From assembly GCA_012656075.1 (NCBI GenBank), contig JAAKBF010000014.1, positions 186,001-250,000 on the forward strand: a stretch of 64,000 nucleotides of DNA. Reading direction: 5' to 3'. Both the position numbers and the translations under genes were made by a program. Each line of letters opens with the position of its first letter. Within the stretch, counting starts at the first letter, position 1. The notes under the pieces were generated by a model that was not told the DNA's origin, did not search any database, and saw only the letters and a program-made list of their open reading frames with translations. Origin of the DNA: Phytophthora hibernalis (taxonomy: Eukaryota > Oomycota > Peronosporomycetes > Peronosporales > Peronosporaceae). Shown one piece after another: positions 54,977 to 64,000 of the stretch.

Positions 54977-56485
54977 ATGTCCTCGCCGAAGCCACGCTTG
55001 ACGCTCTCGGTGAGCGAGTACCACGCGGAGTATCGCCGTCGACACGGGAGCTCCGTGATGACCGGCCCCGCAGGGGACGCGACTAATCCGTCGGAGCAGC
55101 GTATTCGCTTAGCTCGCGACTTGCTCTTCCATGAGATCGAAGGTGCCGAAGAGGGCGAGTTGCAGGTGGACTACGGGTCCGACACGCAACTGCCGCATGA
55201 AGTGGAGGCGGAGGCCAGCAGCCCTCGGCGCATCGACAATCCCGAACGGCACCGAGCGACTAGTCCAAATCCGTTTACCGAACGGTCGACGATCGTGTCG
55301 GCCCTGCGCGCGGCGACGCGCCTGCCGCCGGCAGAAGAGGATGTGTCCATGGAGCCCAACGTTCTCACCAACGACCTAGATGAGGCTCAGAGCCAGCACC
55401 TCGCGGCGCAGGAGAGTGCAACACGCTCGCAGCGTCCTGTGCTCGGCCACTGCTTAAACCGAGCCGCATTATTGTTTCGAGGCTCGTGATCCGAGCGAAG
55501 TTGCGAAGCAGGCTGCTGGGCAGCTCTTGGGGCTTACGTCTGTGGACCCGCGCCGAGTACGGCAGAAGAGCATGCTGCTCGCGCGGCTCTCCGTGAGAGG
55601 TTGCTGACGCCGCAGCGCAAGGAATCTGTCCCACAGATGCTGACCTACCCGGTCGTCTTGCAGATGGGTGTGCTCGCTAGCGAGGATGATGCTCAATTTG
55701 AGTCTTGGGTGGAAGGAGCACGCCGGCTCCCTTCCGTTGCTTCTCTCCAAACTAGTTTTTGTGAGGACGATGTCCGATTGCAACGTCGGCTGCGCTTCAA
55801 CTTTGCGAAGTTGAAGGCGAAACGCCAGTTGCCTGCGGCTTACTGGCGGGAGGCGTGACGCGACCGGGGTCGCGGTCGCAAGCCCGCGGGGCGCTGTCGA
55901 CCACGTAGGTCAAAAGCGTCCACTGCGTCAGGGCAGTCCTTCTGGAGCGGCACTTCAAACTCCCATGAGTTGTGCGAGTGAGGCTCCCCGCGCCAGTTTA
56001 CCGGATACTGGTTATTTCCACGGCAGCAACGCTTCGCTAGGATACACTCCACATGATAGTGGAGCACACCCTGCTCGTCAAGCAGCGCCGGTGGCGGACG
56101 ACTTTGAGCCGGTGATGGCACCGCTAACTCAGGCGGAGTTCCGACAGTATGTGAACGAGGTTTGTTTACTGCGCGCGCGACTTCGCGAGGAGACGACGGG
56201 TCGTGCCTAATTGTGGGATGCGCTGGCGCGGCTCGATAAAGGAATGGACTGGGTGTGCCTTCCAGTCGGTCTCTGACCGACTTGTGGAGCTCGAGCGTCG
56301 CTCGTCTGCGTCTGAGACGGCCATGCAGTAGCAAGCGGGGCGCTTAGCTGAACTGGAGCGGAGCCTGGCTGACTTGCAGGGTCAGGTAAACACGCTGTCC
56401 AGCCTGTTGCAGGGGGAACTTCGGGCCGACGCCCGCCCGGGACCAACGCCTCAGCGTTTACCTCCACCGGGTCCCGATACGGCTT
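54977..56485 (+). pseudogene. Antisense ORF series within the chromovirus
   Basis: Opposite in sense to gag-pol. ORF 54977-55489 starts at an ATG (MSSPKPRLTLSVSEYHAEYR) and is acidic. 55490-55858 continues in other frames (SEVAKQAAGQLLGL, then DDAQFESWVEGARRLPS and FNFAKLKAKRQLPAAYW). 55965-56210 has MAPLTQAEFRQYVNEVCLLR, and 56280-56485 a coiled-coil line (RLVELERRSSASE, RLAELERSLADLQGQVNTL) and a Pro-rich end. Together ~490 residues. It lies between integrase and 3' LTR and overlaps the chromodomain on the other strand. Some plant LTR elements also carry antisense ORFs there. Not recognised by family. The coiled coil argues for a real protein. Confidence 0.5.
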
Positions 56486-56860
56486 GAGTAAGCCAACGTA
56501 AAACGTCGGGTGCGTACGCATCTTCTTCGGAAGATTAAGCGTACACGCTAGACCCCGTTTGGTCACGACGTTGAAAGGCCCGATGAATCTTGGACGCAGC
56601 TTCGTCTTGAAGACTACAGACACTGCATGTGTAGGTAGGTTTTTGCATTAAATAAAACCAGGTCACCGACCTCAAAGCTTTCAACATTGCCTCTGCCTTT
56701 AGCATCTGCACGTTCCTTTTGCATGTCTTGGCTCTCTGCCATCGTGTCTCTGACATGTCGTAAGACACTAAGTCACGTTGACACAAAGGCGTCAACCTGA
56801 CGTCGAACTTTAGCACAGCAAGCCGCTCGGATAACCCTCCTTCACCAAGCCCTGAACCAC
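55840..56860 (-). pseudogene. Chromovirus integrase tail with chromodomain
   Basis: On the minus strand 56623 on: FKTKLRPRFIGPFNVVTKRG, HPTFYVGLLKPYRDP is the SH3-like end of Gypsy integrase. After a Pro-rich linker and frame change, a chromodomain at about 56080-55900 reads YHVECILAKRCCRGNNQYPV, NWRGEPHSHNSWE and KDCPDAVDAF. Chromodomains steer integration towards particular histone marks. The aromatic cage is partly altered (YPV and NW for YLV and KW). The plus-strand ORFs overlap this region. Confidence 0.82.
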
Positions 56861-56889
56861 GAAGTGGCGGCGTGAGCGGGCGCGCGGGT

Positions 56890-58038
56890 GGGTTAAGCCG
56901 TTCACGTAGAACCGTGTCTAACCGGCGGAAGCATGTACCGCATTATTCAATGCAAACTCAACGAGTGGAAGCATAGCGCTCCAGCGCTTAGGTCTTTCAG
57001 CACACATGCTGCGGAGGATATCCTCGACAACGCGATTAACGCGTTCCGTTTGACCGTCAGTCTAGGGGTGGTCCGCGGTGGACATGTCTAACCTGGTGCC
57101 CAGCACGTTAAACACCTACTACCAAAACTTCCCGGTGAAACGGGGTCTCGATCCGAGACAATTGCCTCCGGCAGCCCGTGCTGGCGGAAAACACGATCGA
57201 GAAAGATCGTAGCCGCGCCTTCTCCTGTAATGGAGTCCGGTACTGCCGCTAGATGAGCTATCTTGTTCAGACGATCAACAAAGACCACGATGCCGGTGTT
57301 GCCCGCCGAGTCCTTCGGCAGGCCAAACACGAAATCCATACTCATGGATTGCCAGCATCCCGTAGGGACAGGAAAACTTGCCAGGGGCGCCGACGAGTGG
57401 GGAGACGGCTTTACACGTTGAAACGTCTCACACGTGCGCACGTACGTGCTTGTCCACTTATAAAGTTTGGGCCACCAATAGTGTGCGCACACAGAGCTAT
57501 AAGTCTTCTCACGACCGAGATGGCCGGCCACAGGCGTGTCATGATCATCATAGAGGATGCGATACTTTAAGTCCTCGTCATGAAGAACGACCACGCGTGG
57601 TGTATCTGCCGCATCCGTGCTGTAATACAGCATGCCGTCATCGAGGGTGTACCGATGCAGCCTAGCGCTTAAGCGCGACGACAATTTAATGTCCGAGTCT
57701 TTAAACTCGTTGCTACCAAGAGCGTGTAGTAGTGTCACGCACATGTCGTCGCTGGCATACTTTGCCCCAATTAAGTCTGGTACAGACGCGGTCACTGTGG
57801 TGACATGAGCTAGCTCGTAATCTGGTCTGCGCGATAGCGCATCAGCCAAATATTTGTGCTTTCCTGGCTTATACTTCACCTCGAAGTTATATTCAGCAAA
57901 GAATGACAGCCATCGGTTCATCCTCTGCGAGAGGTGAGGCGACTGGGTCGCAGTGCGAAACGACGCATGATCAGTGAAGATCACAAACGGCTTGGAGCCG
58001 AGCAGGTGAACCCTGAACTTAACAAGAGCGTACTTCAT
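56890..58038 (-). pseudogene. Chromovirus RNase H end and integrase
   Basis: The frame from 58038 reads MKYALVKFRVHLLGSKPFVI and TDHASFRTATQ (RNase H), KHKYLADALSRRPDYE, then the integrase zinc region (VAGHLGREKT, YVRTCETFQ, where the second Cys is Phe), the core SMDFVFGLPKDSAGNTGIVV (first Asp), GLPEAIVSDRDPV (second Asp) and, after a frame change near 57120, DGQTERVNRVVEDILRSMC (Glu, ~57055). Integrase would insert the cDNA. One zinc ligand is lost and several frames are broken. Confidence 0.88.
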
Positions 58039-59150
58039 CGCAAGTAGCCCTTGTCATGAACTGGATAGTTCTTCTCTGCAGCCTTGAGCTGGCGAGATTC
58101 AAACGCGATCACGCGGTCTCGATCCTCGGCGTCTGCCTGCAGCAGTACACAGCCGATGGCAAAGTCTGACGCGTCGCAGACGACACTGAATGGTTGATCA
58201 GGGTCTGGCCGTGTGGAGAGTCGGTGGCGATTCTGCTGTGGCGCCCGCCCGTCACGAACCCGCTCCATACAGTTCTTGGCACCGCCTGGGTCCCAGCGTC
58301 GGGAAGGACGACGGAGCGCTTGCACCGACGCGCCATCGTCCACCACGGGACTGGCAGCGCGTGAAGGAGGCTCTCCTTGACTGCCTCAAAGGGCTCTTGA
58401 TGGTCAGTACCCAGCACCATTCGGCATCCTTCTTAAGGAGATTCGACAAAGGTCGAGCCATATCAGCGTAGTTTGCGCTGTATTTGTGCAAGTAGTTGGC
58501 GAGACCCAACCACTTTCGCAAGTCCTTCTGGTTCTTTGGAACCGGCCAGTCCACGATGGCCTTGACCTTAGCGGGATTCTCACGAAGGCCTCGCTTGCCG
58601 ATGAAGCACCCTATAAAGGGAATCTCTTCAGCACCAAAGACACACTTGTCTGCGTTGGCGTACAACTTATTATTGCGCAAGCACTCGAGCAGTGCTCGAA
58701 GGTGGTCGATATGATTTTCCACGTCCGACTTTCCGTGCTCCGCACGACTGTGGATGAAGATGTCATCAAAGTACGTTTGTGCGTACGCCCGATGTGGCCT
58801 GAAGAGCTGCGTCACAAGACGATTGAACGTCGCCGGAGCGTTCGACAGCCCTTGGGGCATTACCAACCACACCCAGAGCATACCGCTCGGAGTACTGACA
58901 GCCGTCAGCGGGACATCGCTCGTCCGCATGAGCAGCTGGTAATATCCATCGACCAAGTCGAGTGCACTGTATATCGTACATCCAACCATGTTGTTCTGCA
59001 GAACATCCTTTCGAGGTATCGGCGTTTGTGCCGGAACGGTGGCAGCATTAAGCTTGTTAAAAGCATGAACGATGCGCCACTTGCCATTCGGCTTTCTGAC
59101 ACAGAACGTCGGTGTGGAGTGTGGGGATTTACTCTCGCACCATACCCGCC
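58035..59150 (-). pseudogene. Chromovirus reverse transcriptase and RNase H
   Basis: RT continues with TPTFCVRKPNGKWRIVHAFN, YSALDLVDGYYQLLM (catalytic Asp), MPQGLSNAPATFNRLV and TYFDDIFIHSRAE (catalytic Asp pair), then KCVFGAEEIPFIGCFIG and LGLANYLHKYSANYADMARP. A frame break near 58400 follows the thumb. RNase H starts DPDQPFSVVCDASDFAIGCV (~58200), continuing RVIAFESRQLKAAEKNYPVH to a stop at 58035, and resumes in the next ORF. Confidence 0.88.
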
Positions 59151-60590
59151 TCGTGCTTCGCACGGAAGAACGCGTCAATGACGTCATACTGCTCCCGTGG
59201 TAAAGGACACTGTCTCGTCGCACAGTACTTGGTTCCAGGAACCAGATCAATCTCATGAAGTACTCCTCGATCCGGAGGTAGACCCGAGGGTGGGTCCTTA
59301 GGGACAACGTCTTGATATTCCTTTATCAAGGCATAATACGGATCCGATGGATTCTTCAGGATTGCCGATCCGCTACGCGCATTGAGCGCTTTCTTTGTGT
59401 CTTCAAGGACAGCTTCACTCAGAAGTGACGATGAGTTCAACTCCTCATGTGCTCGTATAACTACCATTTTGGCTAGCTCGACGGCCTTCAAGGCGTCTCC
59501 GAACTCGGTAAACGACAGCTCGTCTAACTCTAACAGAGCGTCTAGAGCGGGCAACGCCCCGAGGCTGACGTCCTCATCGACATCACCGGTCACACCATTG
59601 ACGAGGGTGTATAGTTGTTCGCTATCACCCTGTCACATTTAATGTCATGACAGACGCCTTGCGTCGCGCTGTCGACAGTCGACGTCGGTGCCTCCTCCGC
59701 GCAGACGGGGTTCGCCTGAAAGAGATTAGGGCGTTGACAGTTACAGGTGTCGCCACCTCGTGTTGCCTCGAAGGGGCTTCCATGTCGAAATCGACATGCG
59801 GTGAGGAGCTGCATGACTCGCAGGCCCCACCCAGTGAAATATGTGCCACCCCACACACATCAAGAAGCTCGTCTCCATGATGCCTCGGCTCGCGGCCGAC
59901 CACGCCGTCACTGGCATACAGCAGTGCCCCACCGCAGTGGCGATCACCGTTCAACGGATTACGTGCCGTTCCACGTGAATCAGTGAGATCACACTCGTGA
60001 TGTATCGGCAGACTGCCGACCATGCTCTCCGTGGCATGCAACGAGACGTCGTTATCGCAACGAACGCCGCTCAGCGGATTACGTGCCGCTCCACCAACCG
60101 TCCTCGAGCTCGGCTTGGAACCGCTGTCTAAGCCAGCCTCAGTGTCGACTAACTCCGACACTCCAATATCTAGCACATTGACCGACTCGGTCCAGTTCTC
60201 GCGCCAATAGCGCTTTTGCTTCCTAACAGAGGTGGGTTCATGACTCGCCAAAGCTCCGCCAGGGGAAAAGCGCGTTGCGTCCAAGGCCTTCGACCTCCAG
60301 TCAATTCATGAATCATGGCGTTCCAGCCAGGCCATACCAAGGATGAGATCATACCTCGAAACCAGGTCCAAGACCATACAGCGTTCGATGCTGTCGAAGT
60401 CAAGAACTTCACACCCAGGTCCACAGTACTGTGACACAGGTTTCCGTCGCGAGACGGACTGTAATTGTACCACTCACACGCGTCACTAGCGCGTCAGCAT
60501 ACTGCCGACTTCCTTCCACCGTGAAGCGCCGAACATGGTTGCCCGACGCCCCAGAGTCGATCAAGATCGTCTATGGCTTGGAAAAGCAAT
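59129..60590 (-). pseudogene. Chromovirus protease and start of RT
   Basis: On the minus strand the protease active site is ILIDSGASGNHVRRF (~60575-60530), followed by WLERHD and IDWRSKALDATRFSPGGAL (~60290) at its end. A long acidic, Cys-bearing linker follows in broken frames. From 59593 comes [20 protein letters not shown], then [40 protein letters not shown] and [19 protein letters not shown], the N-terminal end of Gypsy RT, to a frame break near 59130. Confidence 0.8.
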
Positions 60591-60737
60591 CGATGGTCGC
60601 TTGAACAACTAGCGAGCCTGGCTTGCGTTCACGTTCTGTGTTAAAGAGCACGGTGCTCTGTGGGGCTAAGCCCTGCCGTCTTCCTTCTCCTAGAGGCTCA
60701 ATAGAACTTAGTTCTACCCCAGTAAGCCGCCTCGCGC

Positions 60738-61685
60738 CTACTTGGTGCTGCCGTTTCCCCGCGACGAACCAGAGGACTGGTTAGAAGCGGAGCTTCTGCT
60801 CGATGGAGCCTGACACTGCTTGCGTAGCGGACACCCTGCCCGTAGGTGTCGCGTGTCACCACATGTGAAACATCTACGGATGCCTATGTGCTGTTCAGCA
60901 GCAAGCAGTTCTGCTTCCCCTTCCGCATAGCTGAGATCCATGGGCTCGGGGCCATTCGTCGGGACCGTAGATGGTGCGATCCATCCGAAGAGGGCCGACT
61001 TGAAATTGAATTCAGCGTTCAACGCCACGTTCACAGCCTCTTTGAAAGAGTCAGGGTGAACACGGAAGACTTCCGTTCTGGCCACGCCAGTTCGGAGACC
61101 CTTCATAAAGACAGTCACGGTGACCGCCTCTGGTAGAGGAACGGAAGCCATTCCGGTGATTAGAGTTCGCAATTCCTGGACGAAGTCCACCAACTCCTTC
61201 TTGCCCTGTCCGGTCGCAAGAAAATGTGACCGCACGCGGTACGCCTGATGAGGCGGCGAGAAGACTCGTGACAGCTGAAGATTGAGTTGTTCCCACGTAG
61301 GGAACGCCGCATCGACGGATGCTTCGCACGTAAGTGCCCATTCTCGCGCACGCCCACTCAGCTTAGAAATTTCCAGCGCCACTCGCTGCTACTCCGTTTG
61401 CAGCATGGCAGATGCCATGGTCATTTCGACCTCACGGATCAAAAGCAGGCGGCTTTCGCCCTCCTTACCTTCGAAGGTCTTGACACTTACCGTAAGTGGT
61501 TTAGGTCGGGAAGAGACCCGTCCAACGTCGGTCTGGACGCCGGAGGCGCCGCCGATGCGGTCATTCTTAGTTGGAGGTGGTCCAACAGCATTCTCATAAC
61601 TTGAGAAAGCGTCCAGACGCGCGTTAATCACATCTGGACCTTGCGAAGCAAGATGCGACACGCCCTCAGGGCCCAACAAGGACAT
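60738..61685 (-). pseudogene. Chromovirus gag with CCHC zinc knuckle, one stop
   Basis: ATG at 61683-61685 ([15 protein letters not shown]). The frame is open to 60738 except for one TAG at 61389-61391. The capsid region reads VALEISKLSGRAREWALTCE, FPTWEQLNLQLSRVFSPP, GKKELVDFVQELRTLITGM and TVFMKGLRTGVARTEVF, and the knuckle is CFTCGDTRHLRAGC. A Ser-rich tail follows. It packages the element RNA into particles. About 315 residues, the usual size for these gags. The stop is a one-base change from Gln. Confidence 0.88.
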
Positions 61686-61797
61686 AAGATTTTAAGCCTG
61701 TCCTGTTGGTTTGGGGGTAAGTTCGCAAACTGGTCCATCCTCACAGAGGGTCAGTCTTTCAGACTCAGGTGTAGGATTGACTACAAGTGCTACCAAG

Positions 61798-62181
61798 TGC
61801 AGCGGCGTTGCCGTAGCCTTTAGCGTCAGAGGAAGACGTAGATTCAGCGAGTATATTAGTATTACGGTTGAGAACCTTGTTCTATCCGAGAACAAGTCGG
61901 GCCTGTGAGATATCCGATGTCTAGGCCTCAAGAGTCGATGTAGTCTTAACCCAAGACTTGTGACCTCTTCGTTGCTAAACGTAAACTGTATTCTTGTTCT
62001 TATCTGCGGCCAAGCCGCCTACGGTGTAAATGTATAAGCTTCACTATCTAGCATAGTGAAGATAAGCTGTACACCAGTGGTTGTGAAGCTATCTACTGAT
62101 ATCTAATCACTATCCAGTACTGAGTACTGCTTTAGGGAGAGGAAGGTGGGTACACCGTAACCTCCATGTAACCCCGTTACA
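61798..62181 (-). repeat. 5' LTR of the chromovirus
   Basis: 384 bp, minus strand TGTAACGGGGTTACATGG to CCGCTGCA. The following bases (CTTGGTAGCACTTG on the minus strand) include a TGG that could start a primer-binding site; the tRNA was not identified. Confidence 0.9.
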
Positions 62182-62186
62182 GCTGC

Positions 62187-63270
62187 AACCGGTGCGCTGC
62201 ATCATGGAGTGTTTTGGCGACTATCGTGGTGATGTTTTCAGTTCAGATAACACCCGATAAATTCGTGATTTTCCGCCACGCAATGCGCCGACACCCATCG
62301 AGCCTATTTCACGCACGCTATCCCTGGCGCAGTGTTGTTTCAAACTCTTGAACCACATGATACACCACCTTGTATTCTCCACTGCAGCTGAAGTTCTTCG
62401 TTGCTACCTGCTTTTCAAAAATTTCCTCCGCCCGGACGCAAGTTCAAGCCTGCGATGTAGACGAACACTTTCTGGGAGAATTACGTTTTGGCGAGCGCAG
62501 AGTACTGCAAGCGCAACCTTTTCAACTACGAGACTGTTCGTGTCTTGGTGTGCAGATATTTGAGAGAGTAGTCTCGTCCACAGAAGTTAAAACACTGCCG
62601 TTCATCGCGGCCTCGATACTCGTGGAGAACATCGTTCCGACGATTTGTAGTCATTTATTTGGGTATTCTCTCAAGCATCATCTCTTGGGTGATCGCTATC
62701 ATCTACGTTCACTCGATCTGCCTGTTCGCGTCAAGTGATTGTGAGTCAGAGTTCATGGCGTTTTCCATCGGCAGCATCGCGCTAAAGCTCACCCTACCGG
62801 AAGGGGCAAAGTCTTATCTACGGTCCACGAAAGATCCTCTGCCTCGGTGAATGATGATAATACTCATATCCACGCCAACAATTCTGGTTAAATCACAGGT
62901 GCGAATGCTCCTAATGCGACTCCAAGATGTGCGCATTTCAGTTCTGAGCTCTGCGATGCTAGCACTTGCCGAAATATTCGTGCGGGCAGTAACATCCATG
63001 ATTGCCCACAGAAAGGCGTCATTTACTAAGCAGCCAGCATTTTTCGAAGGCACGACGCAAACTCTCCGTTGGCCAGATACCACAGAGCAGACACCAACAA
63101 GACGAAGCGCAGCAATATATATGTTCGACGTACACCGGGAAGAACGGAGGCGCGCCAAAACGCCACCTTGTCACTCATGCAGCGGAGATCTATCCATTCG
63201 CGCACAGTTCCGGACCACCCCAACTCCATACAAGTTCTATGTAAAGCTGGGTTTTTCAATGGATCGCTGA
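62187..63270 (+). pseudogene. Decayed multi-pass membrane protein (oomycete-type)
   Basis: Plus-strand frames join as FLGELRFGERRVLQAQPFQL and IAASILVENIVPTICSHLFG (62370-62650), then LGILSSIISWVIAIIYVHSI, EFMAFSIGSIALKLTLPEGA and, after a stop at 62848-62850, TPTILVKSQVRMLLMRLQDV and SVLSSAMLALAEIFVRAVTS. Amphipathic and hydrophobic segments alternate. The overall pattern reminds me of large species-specific membrane protein families of Phytophthora, but I cannot name one. The chromovirus inserted just upstream (TSD GCTGC), perhaps into the same decaying gene. Confidence 0.4.
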
Positions 63271-64000
63271 GACTTCATTTTAACGCGTATCGCGTTATTT
63301 ACCAGTATATAGCCACTGACGAGACTAATCGAATGGTATCATTTACACTCAATTGACACATGATTTGGCAAACTTCGCGCAGATCGGCCTGTCAGCGAAG
63401 TTGCCAAGGGTCAAAATTGGTGCGAAATCGTCGTTTCCCAACTAAGTTCGACTATCATGCATAAAAAGCACACAACAATGGTGCCAAGTGCACTCATAAC
63501 ACACCAGAACTTGCTTATTGGGGGCATTGGCCATCAGCGTGCAACACTGATTAGTGTAGAAAGCTAAGTCGATCCATACAGGGCAAAATGGTAAGAATTT
63601 GCAAGCTCGGGAGCTCGTGTAAGAGGATGACAACACTGCAAAATGATGGAAAAGGGCATCGGAGGTTCTTTTTAACCTCAACTTTGTATGTGCGGCTGTT
63701 GGTGGTCCGGAACCTTCCGCACAAAATAGTTGCTTGAATTGGGTGCATTTTTTGATGCTGTAGTGCTGTTGCAGTGGCAGCAACAAAGGCGTATATGAAC
63801 TAAGCTAATGCTTTTCATTCTTATGATGAGCGCCTCAGTGTATCATTTTAAAATAAAATTATAGGCACCTCAAAAGTGGTCCGGAACTGTACATGTATCC
63901 GAACGGATACTCCGATATGTATGCAGAGTATAATATGGACATATAATGTCCATGGGCTGCTCGTATGCTATCATGTTCTTCTTCTGGAATCATCCACAAT
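63271..64000. other. No gene recognised at the right end
   Basis: Short ORFs on both strands without recognisable features. GGTGGTCCGGAACCTTCCGC near 63700 and AGTGGTCCGGAACTGTAC near 63875 repeat a GTGGTCCGGAAC core. Confidence 0.4.

Larger units (their letters stand above)
54336..62181 (-). mobile_element. Full-length Gypsy chromovirus with LTRs and 5-bp TSD
   Basis: 7.85-kb element. LTRs at 61798-62181 (5') and 54336-54720 (3'), read on the minus strand TGTAACGGGG...CCGCTGCA. GCTGC is duplicated at 54331-54335 and 62182-62186. A purine tract (GGAGGGAAGG, minus strand) abuts the 3' LTR. Between them, in order on the minus strand, are gag with a zinc knuckle, protease, RT, RNase H, integrase and chromodomain. 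The two LTRs differ at roughly a dozen positions by eye, so insertion was fairly recent. Frame breaks in pol make it non-functional as written. Confidence 0.92.

Noticed and set aside
1..64000. CRISPR arrays, bacterial operons or phage genes
   Set aside because: Spliced eukaryotic genes, RPB2 and eukaryotic transposons fill the window; no regularly spaced short repeats were seen.
1..64000. tRNA or rRNA genes
   Set aside because: No cloverleaf-like sequence with A and B boxes and no rRNA-like stretch was noticed. A tRNAscan or Infernal run would settle this.
1..64000. RXLR or Crinkler effector genes
   Set aside because: No ORF with a signal peptide followed by an RXLR-EER or LFLAK motif was found.

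Overview
The window looks like a repeat-dense stretch of an oomycete nuclear genome, most likely Phytophthora or a close relative. Four host-type genes sit together at 25.4-34.8 kb: a tetraspanin-like membrane protein with three short (64-80 bp) GT-AG introns, a calponin-homology/coiled-coil protein, RNA polymerase II subunit RPB2 and a sphingolipid delta-4 desaturase. Nearly everything else is mobile DNA of types common in oomycetes: Gypsy elements with a chromodomain on the integrase, Copia, Helitron, PIF/Harbinger, Mutator-like, and hAT- or mariner-type MITEs.

Layout. 0-2.1 kb: a candidate LTR at the window edge and a decayed Helitron that carries a hAT-type MITE. 2.4-5.3 kb: a Harbinger element with both terminal inverted repeats and two convergent ORFs. 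5.7-8.1 kb: an inverted-repeat element and the N-terminal half of a Mutator transposase, cut by an LTR element. 8.13-13.97 kb: an LTR element with two near-identical ~512-bp LTRs that encodes gag, a protease-like motif and a one-pass membrane ORF, but no visible reverse transcriptase or integrase. 14.7-22 kb: MITEs, a three-copy ~320-bp repeat family, tandem duplications, an unknown ORF and a 3-kb inverted repeat. 22.2-24.1 kb: a second, more decayed Harbinger with a 285-bp MITE inside its transposase. 25.4-34.8 kb: the gene island. 35.9-39.3 kb: a 5'-truncated Gypsy (minus strand). 39.4-48.1 kb: a Copia element split by an insertion holding an unknown ORF, a multi-pass membrane ORF next to a 512-bp LTR, and a Gypsy fragment. 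48.4-54.3 kb: fragments of Gypsy, a Mutator C-terminus with a SWIM motif, a RING-like ORF and hairpin-rich AT DNA. 54.34-62.18 kb: a full-length minus-strand Gypsy chromovirus with LTRs and a GCTGC target duplication, with a plus-strand ORF series lying antisense to its integrase tail. 62.2-64 kb: remains of a multi-pass membrane protein gene.

The four island genes have unrelated housekeeping roles (membrane organisation, cytoskeleton or scaffolding, transcription, sphingolipid synthesis). They are arranged as a convergent pair, a divergent pair and a convergent pair. RPB2 and the CH-domain gene each contain four single-base frameshifts, most at short homopolymers. Because RPB2 is essential, these are probably consensus errors, so some frameshifts in the transposon genes may be artefacts as well.
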